Assembly: GCA_009809945.1 (NCBI GenBank)
Contig: WTPW01000443.1
Location: 325,880 to 389,879, forward strand
Reading direction: 5' to 3'
Origin: Gigaspora margarita
Taxonomy: Eukaryota > Glomeromycota > Glomeromycetes > Diversisporales > Gigasporaceae
Length of the DNA stretch: 64,000 nt
Below are positions 59,656 through 64,000 of this stretch, piece after piece. The notes under the pieces were generated by a model. The model saw only the letters and a list, made by a program, of their open reading frames with translations. It made no database searches and had not been told where the DNA came from. Position 1 is the first letter of the stretch. Every line of letters begins with the position of its first letter. The translations under genes were made by a program, and so were the position numbers.

Positions 59656-59816
59656 AGGTCTACGACCATTCTAGTAAAGAATTAGGTCAAGAGTAAAGTA
59701 GCTCTTACCTCTACTCACAATAGATTAGTAATTTCTACATGTAAACAAATATGTATAATCTACAAAATCTAATAAAGTAATAGAGGATAGACCTCTCTTT
59801 AAAAAAAAATAAAATA
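59656..59816 (+). other. LINE 3' UTR and A-rich tail
   Basis: A short 3' UTR contains AATAAAG (about 59770), possibly a polyadenylation signal, followed by GACCTCTCTTT, a run of nine A and AAAAT repeats that merge into the target duplication. Confidence 0.6.
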
Positions 59817-59984
59817 AAATAAAATTCATAAATAGTTATTTTAAAAATTTGTATTATTAAAACTATAAAATCTCTTAATTTAAAAAAAAAAAATTTTAAA
59901 AAAAATCATTAGCAGAAAAGCATAATTTCATACTATTAGCAAGCATAATTTACTATCATTAGCAGCAGAATTCTGGACACCCTA

Positions 59985-60350
59985 ACACTGATGCATCTGG
60001 AACTGGGCTGGGTGCAGTTTTGGTACAAAAAAAAGAAAACAAAAAGGAGTACGTTATCTTCTATGCAAGTTGGAGCCTCACTCGAGCTGAAAGAAACTAC
60101 CTACTATGAGCAAGAGTGCCTTGCTAAAATTTGGGCTATTGAGCACTACCTTCACTACTTCAGATTCAAGCCATTCATAGTAGTGACTGACCACTCGGCT
60201 CTAAAGTAGCTACAGACCTCGAAGCTGAAGGGTAGAAGAGCTCGATGGATTCTCTGACTTCAGCTATATAACTATACCATAAAGCATTGCTCTAGAAGGA
60301 CTCATAGCAATGCCGACGCCCTATCAAGAAGAGCAGAAACTACAAGAAAA
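59985..60350 (+). pseudogene. Rest of gypsy RNase H after the nested insertion
   Basis: After the duplicated ACACTGAT the reading resumes as [14 protein letters not shown], completing the [11 protein letters not shown] motif split at 51136. It continues with [36 protein letters not shown] and FIVVTDHSALK, the catalytic Glu and Asp blocks. Past a stop at 60207-60209 comes a HSNADALSRR-like block, the usual end of gypsy RNase H. The domain degrades the RNA template. It can make no enzyme with 8.8 kb inserted in it. Confidence 0.85.
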
Positions 60351-60379
60351 ATCAAAGAAACATCGACAAACGAAGACAA

Positions 60380-61560
60380 CAGTAAAGAAAAAATACAAGG
60401 GACCAAACTTACTAGAGGTGGCTTGAAGCCTTTGCTGAGCTCGAAGTCAAAGAACGACCACTACAAGAAATCAGTTACGTGGTCAAAACTTATCACCTGG
60501 ACCACCCTATCAATAAAGAAATATGGGAAGAGAATTATAATGAATCTGACGAAAAAGTAACGATGGATGGTACCCTCATAACCCTCACCTACACACATGT
60601 AGAGCTTGGTGTGACATAGAAGATGATGATGATTATTACTAGAAGGAGCATGCTCGAAAAGAACAGGAATATATGAGATGGTACAGGACTTCTACACTAA
60701 AGATAGAAGAAATTTTGCCCCATACTGTGACTCCGGTACTGACATCACATGGACACCCTGGGGCACAAATTCTGAATTTATGGGCCTGGAGAAGACTTAC
60801 GTGGTGGATGACCACTAGGAGATAGAAGCCGAAGAAAGGTTCTTAACTGCCACATTGGACCACATCACACAAGGAAATAGATGTAACGAAGAGGAAAAAT
60901 TGGAAATTTACCTGACCATTGGACTGGATGAAACTGACCCCAACGAGACCGGTGACCTACCTTCAGACCCAACCCCAACCCAAAGCAACACTGTGGAAGC
61001 CCAGCAAAATCCCAACTGAAGGCTTGTCTTCGATGAAAGATTCTTTAGTAGGCTTCAGTATCAAGACCTAATTATGGATGTAGTGATAGAGTCAGTTATT
61101 GGATATGCCTGGTATGGTAATGACTGAGAGACCAGAGGTGATAAACCCAACACTGACCTAGAGGAACCATAGCAAGAAGGGAGCACAAAAAGCTTGGTTA
61201 AAGAAGCCTTGAGATCCAGATATGAAGACGTGCTAGAAGACTTGGAAGGGGAAGTGAACTGGGATAATGAAAAAAAATTAGAAAAATAAAAATTAGCAAA
61301 AAAAAAAAAAAAGTATAAACATATACAGGCCTAACACAACGAGGAGAGTTAGGATGAGATGGAGCGGGTAGTGAAGCTCTATTTAAAATAATTACAATAT
61401 AATAGTTATAGACAGTCGTAGAATAAAAAGCTGCGACCGGAAGTACCTACCCAAGGAAGACCTTGAAGCTCCCACAAATCTGACTATAAACCCAATCCAG
61501 CCCAGGTTGTTGGTGCTCTGGCCAAAGAAAAGAAAGAATTAATTACCCCCTCCTCCAGAA
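60380..61560 (+). pseudogene. Acidic coding remnant between RNase H and integrase
   Basis: About 1.2 kb separates the HSNADALSRR-like block from the integrase zinc finger, longer than usual for gypsy elements. It can be read with a few stops as an acidic Glu/Asp-rich segment (for example VTMDGTLITLTYTHVELG, SLVKEALRSRYEDVLEDLEG). I recognise no domain. It could be an element-specific spacer, an acquired segment or a separate old insertion. Confidence 0.4.
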
Positions 61561-62095
61561 AAATTCGAAATTACAATGGAAAAAAGCCTATAGACCGATT
61601 AAAGAAGTACATACTGCACCAATATCTTTTGCCAAGATTAACTCCCTCGGAGCAGAAAAAAATTATACAGCAGGGTAAAAGCCTAGTAGTCAAGGAAGGA
61701 ATCCTATATATACCAGAAAAATGAAACCTAGAGAAATTGATCAGAATCGCTCAAAAATCAGAAGTGGAACCCATACTGTTCCTAACCTATACGCTCCCTC
61801 TGGATGGCCATTTCAACAACCGTAGGATGTTCAAAAAGATATAGGAAACCTATTACTAGCCCCATCAATTTGAAGATATTAGCAACTACATCAAGACCTG
61901 TGACCAATGCCAAAGGCAGGGCAAGAACAAACCCAAGAGACCCTTACATCCTATATCTGTAACCGCACCAGTTTACCAGGTCAGAATCGACATAGTAGGC
62001 CCACTACCTATTATTCTACGTAACCACTGTTACATTGTCATAGCCAGCATGGCAGACATTCGATTTGATTGGCTTGAAGATCAATAGGTTACACA
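61560..62095 (+). pseudogene. Integrase of the gypsy element, truncated
   Basis: Visible blocks are YILHQYLLPRLTPSEQ, a GHFNNRRMFKKI segment (the H of the HHCC finger) and TCDQCQRQGKNKPKRPLH with CX2C at 61899-61910. Then comes the core start VYQVRIDIVGPLP, with the first catalytic Asp at about 61989. The core stops near 62090, before the second Asp and the Glu, and unrelated AT-rich DNA follows. Single-codon stops are present. It is non-functional. Confidence 0.8.
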
Positions 62096-62905
62096 ATATA
62101 AAAAAATTTTTTAAAGTAACCCTTACTATGAAAAACCGTATTGTCAATTGGCAACTTTAAGTTTCACAAATTAAAATTTTTTAAAATATATTATAGTGCT
62201 CTTTAACTCTTTGCACGTCTTCTGTAAAAAAAGATCAGTATAGATCAAATATCTCAAAAAACTTTATTTAGAGAGCAAATTCAAGCAAGTAATACCATAA
62301 TACGTATACAATGCATAAGTTAATGGGTGTTAATCATTATATGAACTTTTTTTTGGTTCAAACTCAATGCTTTTTCTACAACTAGTGGCATGGTAACACT
62401 TCAATTAATAGCAATTAAAAATTCACTTTTTTCAAAGGCAGTACTAGGAAATTCTAGAATCCTTTTCATAAAGACCAACTTCGCCTATTTTTTAGCGTTA
62501 TTGATGAGGTAAGACGAATCGGGTCTCAGGGTTACATTCCAAATGTAGATGACATCTTTAGGACATGAACTTAAAACTACAAAAAAGATTTAATATGGGT
62601 CTACTAAGCATACTGTGTGTGACTTTTATATGTAGATCAAAGATCGGAAATATGTATTTTCAAATATGTAGTTTCAGATCTGTGGGGATTCTTGCAGTAT
62701 TAAAAGGTAGTTTTTCCTTAAACTTTATTTTAAATTTCGCTTACTATTTTTATAGTTAATTTAATTTTACTATTTTTTTTTTCTGAATACTGTAATAACT
62801 AAACAAGCTACTACCAAGTAAAACTAGACTTCAGGTTTTAAGTTTATAACTTAATAAGCTTAAATCTGGAAAATCTGATCAGAAACGTATAATTAAACTT
62901 AATAC
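62096..62905. other. Unrecognised DNA after the truncated integrase
   Basis: The sequence starts with AT-rich DNA that resembles an insertion or deletion junction (GGTTACACAATATAAAAAAA) and then becomes mixed. A 64-codon open frame at 62565-62759 is not recognised. No ends or duplications were found. Confidence 0.3.
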
Positions 62906-62909
62906 GATT

Positions 62910-64000
62910 CATTTTGTCAAAGAACATTGTTTATCAAAAATCAACAGGTATGGGTAACATCTGTAGAACATTGTTATCAACATAAATTGGAGTTGAAGAG
63001 GAACATACAATGTTGAATATTGCTATAATAAAGGAATTGGAATCGAAAACAATGAACATAAGGTATTCATTTATCATAAAAATCTGCAGAAATGCGAACA
63101 TCTTTGATTGATTAGTCATTTCTGGATATGTTTTTAAGGTAAACTATTTAAATTTATAGACATGTATTGCATTTCATACTTATCAAAAATTAGCAGAAAG
63201 ATCCAGAAATAACTAATCAACCAAAGATGTTTGCATCTCTGCGAATTTTTGATAATAAATAAATACCTTATGTTCATCGTTTTCAATTCCATTCCTTTAC
63301 AATTCATATTGATACTGATATCCAGTATTACATATTACAGGTGGCACCAAGGTTAGCTATTTAAATTTATAGATATTAATCGTGTTTATTGTTTATTAAA
63401 AATCAGCAGAGAGGGGTGACACCTATAACATGTTATATTGGATACTGTATTGTTATCGAAGTATGTATGATGTCAGATATTGCTATGATAAAAGAATTGG
63501 AATCGAAAACGATGAACATAAGGCATTCATTTAGCATCAAATTCTGCAGAGATGTGAACATCTTTGGTTGATTAGTTATTTTCCAGATATGTTTTTAAGG
63601 TAAACAAAACTATTTAAATTTATTGCACTTCTTGTTTATCAAAAATCAGCATAGAGATCTAGAAATAACTAAACAACCAAAGATGTTCGCATCTCTGCAG
63701 ATTTTTGATAATAAATGAATGCCTTATGTTCATCGTTTTCGATTCCATTCCTTATATTGATACCAATATCCAGTATTACATATTACAGGTGGTACCAAGA
63801 TAAGCTATTTCAATTTATAGATATTAATCGTGTTTATTGTTTATTAAAAATCATCAGAGAGGGGTGACGCCTATAACATGTTATATTGGATACTGTATTG
63901 TTATCGAAGTACGTATGATGTCAGATATTGCTATGATAAAAGAATTGGAATCAAAAACAATAAACATAAGGCATTCATTTATCATCAAATTCTGCAGAGC
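62910..64000. repeat. Tandem satellite, ~448-bp period, with inverted sub-repeats
   Basis: The block AATTTATAGATATTAATCGT...GGGGTGAC...TGATGTCAGATATTGCTATG recurs with a 448-bp step (63355 against 63803) at over 95 percent similarity. An earlier, more diverged unit starts near 62910. Within each unit GAATTGGAATCGAAAACGAT and its complement (ATCGTTTTCGATTCCATTC) alternate, as do AACCAAAGATGTTCGCATCT and its complement, so each unit folds on itself. The array runs off the window end. Confidence 0.85.

Larger units (their letters stand above)
51922..59816 (+). mobile_element. Full-length LINE with 16-bp target duplication
   Basis: AAATAAAATTCATAAA occurs at 51906-51921 and 59817-59832. The insert ends in an A-rich tail (59801 onward, A9 then AAAAT repeats). 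It reads 5' UTR, ORF1 (52221-54560), then ORF2 with AP endonuclease, reverse transcriptase and C-terminal zinc finger (54603-59655). The A-rich, C-rich, T-poor sense strand is a mirror of the older minus-strand LINE at 16-28.7 kb and belongs to a related clade. A handful of stops and shifts break the frames; isolated N bases occur at both ends of the coding part. It entered the hAT element and is the youngest layer of this nest. Confidence 0.9.
51137..59984. mobile_element. hAT-type element inserted in gypsy RNase H
   Basis: ACACTGAT is exactly duplicated at 51129-51136 and 59985-59992. The ends are the inverted repeat TAGGGTGTCCAG / CTGGACACCCTA. AGCATAATTTAGCATAA-type words are repeated inside the left end (51160-51260) and again at the right (59895-59970), as subterminal binding sites. 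The element's own DNA is about 950 bp. It holds a module element (51370-51783), a hAT transposase C-terminal fragment (51780-51907) and a LINE inserted at 51921/59817. The join across it restores the retrotransposon frame. Confidence 0.9.
47178..62095 (+). mobile_element. Decayed Ty3/gypsy retrotransposon with nested insertions
   Basis: The order is probable LTR, gag, protease, RT, RNase H, an unusual acidic region and integrase, all on the plus strand. RNase H before integrase is the Ty3/gypsy order. Stops and single-base shifts occur throughout, but protein similarity is still easy to read. Two later insertions interrupt it: a 161-bp hAT MITE in gag (48226-48386) and an 8.8-kb hAT element in RNase H (51137-59984). 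The integrase stops abruptly near 62090, so the 3' part and 3' LTR are deleted or displaced beyond the window. Confidence 0.85.

Noticed and set aside
62910..64000. CRISPR-like array
   Set aside because: Units are about 448 bp with inverted sub-repeats and no repeat-spacer pattern; the genome is eukaryotic.

Overview
This is a 64 kb stretch of very AT-rich eukaryotic DNA made almost entirely of transposable elements stacked inside one another. I recognise no host gene, rRNA gene or functional tRNA gene. The base composition and the element types (a pogo/Tigger transposase with spliced introns, Ty3/gypsy, LINEs with a C-terminal RNase H or zinc-finger region, many hAT-type elements with 8-bp target duplications) suit a repeat-swollen fungal genome. 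My best guess is an arbuscular mycorrhizal fungus of the Rhizophagus/Glomeromycotina type. That assignment is inference from style, not from a marker gene.

Left part (1-15.8 kb): short inverted-repeat DNA elements separated by AT-rich filler. They include a TTAA-flanked element (448-1942) that carries a mariner-type MITE (1234-1705), pogo-type MITEs (2109-2855, 14515-14687), a PIF/Harbinger-type element with TTA duplication (7144-7740), TA-flanked elements (8939-9586, 11943-12205), a hAT-type MITE (10789-11068) and a retroposed sequence with a 17-bp target duplication (13046-13449). A diverged ~200-bp repeat is scattered over 4.3-5.9 kb.

Middle (15.8-28.7 kb): a heavily decayed LINE on the minus strand. 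It shows endonuclease, RT (motif A intact; YADD changed to stop-ADD) and RNase H remnants. It is split by two hAT-like insertions (18509-22011 and 22127-22934). The first of these holds a near-perfect 818-bp palindromic mariner-type element. Next come a pogo MITE (27905-28631) and a tRNA-derived SINE on the minus strand with a 15-bp target duplication (28747-29278).

29-43 kb: satellite-like and inverted-repeat DNA. It has a 174-bp hAT MITE, A-rich tandem repeats around a 177-base assembly gap, four degenerate ~135-bp repeats, and a 959-bp hAT-like element. It also has a three-layer nest in which a 168-bp hAT MITE sits in a 1.2-kb TTAA-flanked foldback, which sits in an older element. An alternating inverted-repeat array follows at 39.7-40.9 kb.

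43.4-46.9 kb: a nearly complete Tigger/pogo transposon with terminal inverted repeats, TA duplication and a three-exon transposase (DD32D) broken only by one slip in an A run.

47.2-62.1 kb: a decayed Ty3/gypsy retrotransposon (+). Its gag is cut by a 161-bp hAT MITE and its RNase H by an 8.8-kb hAT-type element. That hAT element keeps the C-terminal end of its transposase and was itself entered by a full-length LINE (ORF1, then endonuclease-RT-zinc finger) with a 16-bp duplication. Removing the layers rejoins the retrotransposon reading frame exactly. The window closes in a ~448-bp tandem satellite built of inverted sub-repeats (62.9 kb to the end).

The layers give a relative history: gypsy, then hAT, then LINE; old LINE, then hAT elements; module element, then TTAA foldback, then hAT MITE.
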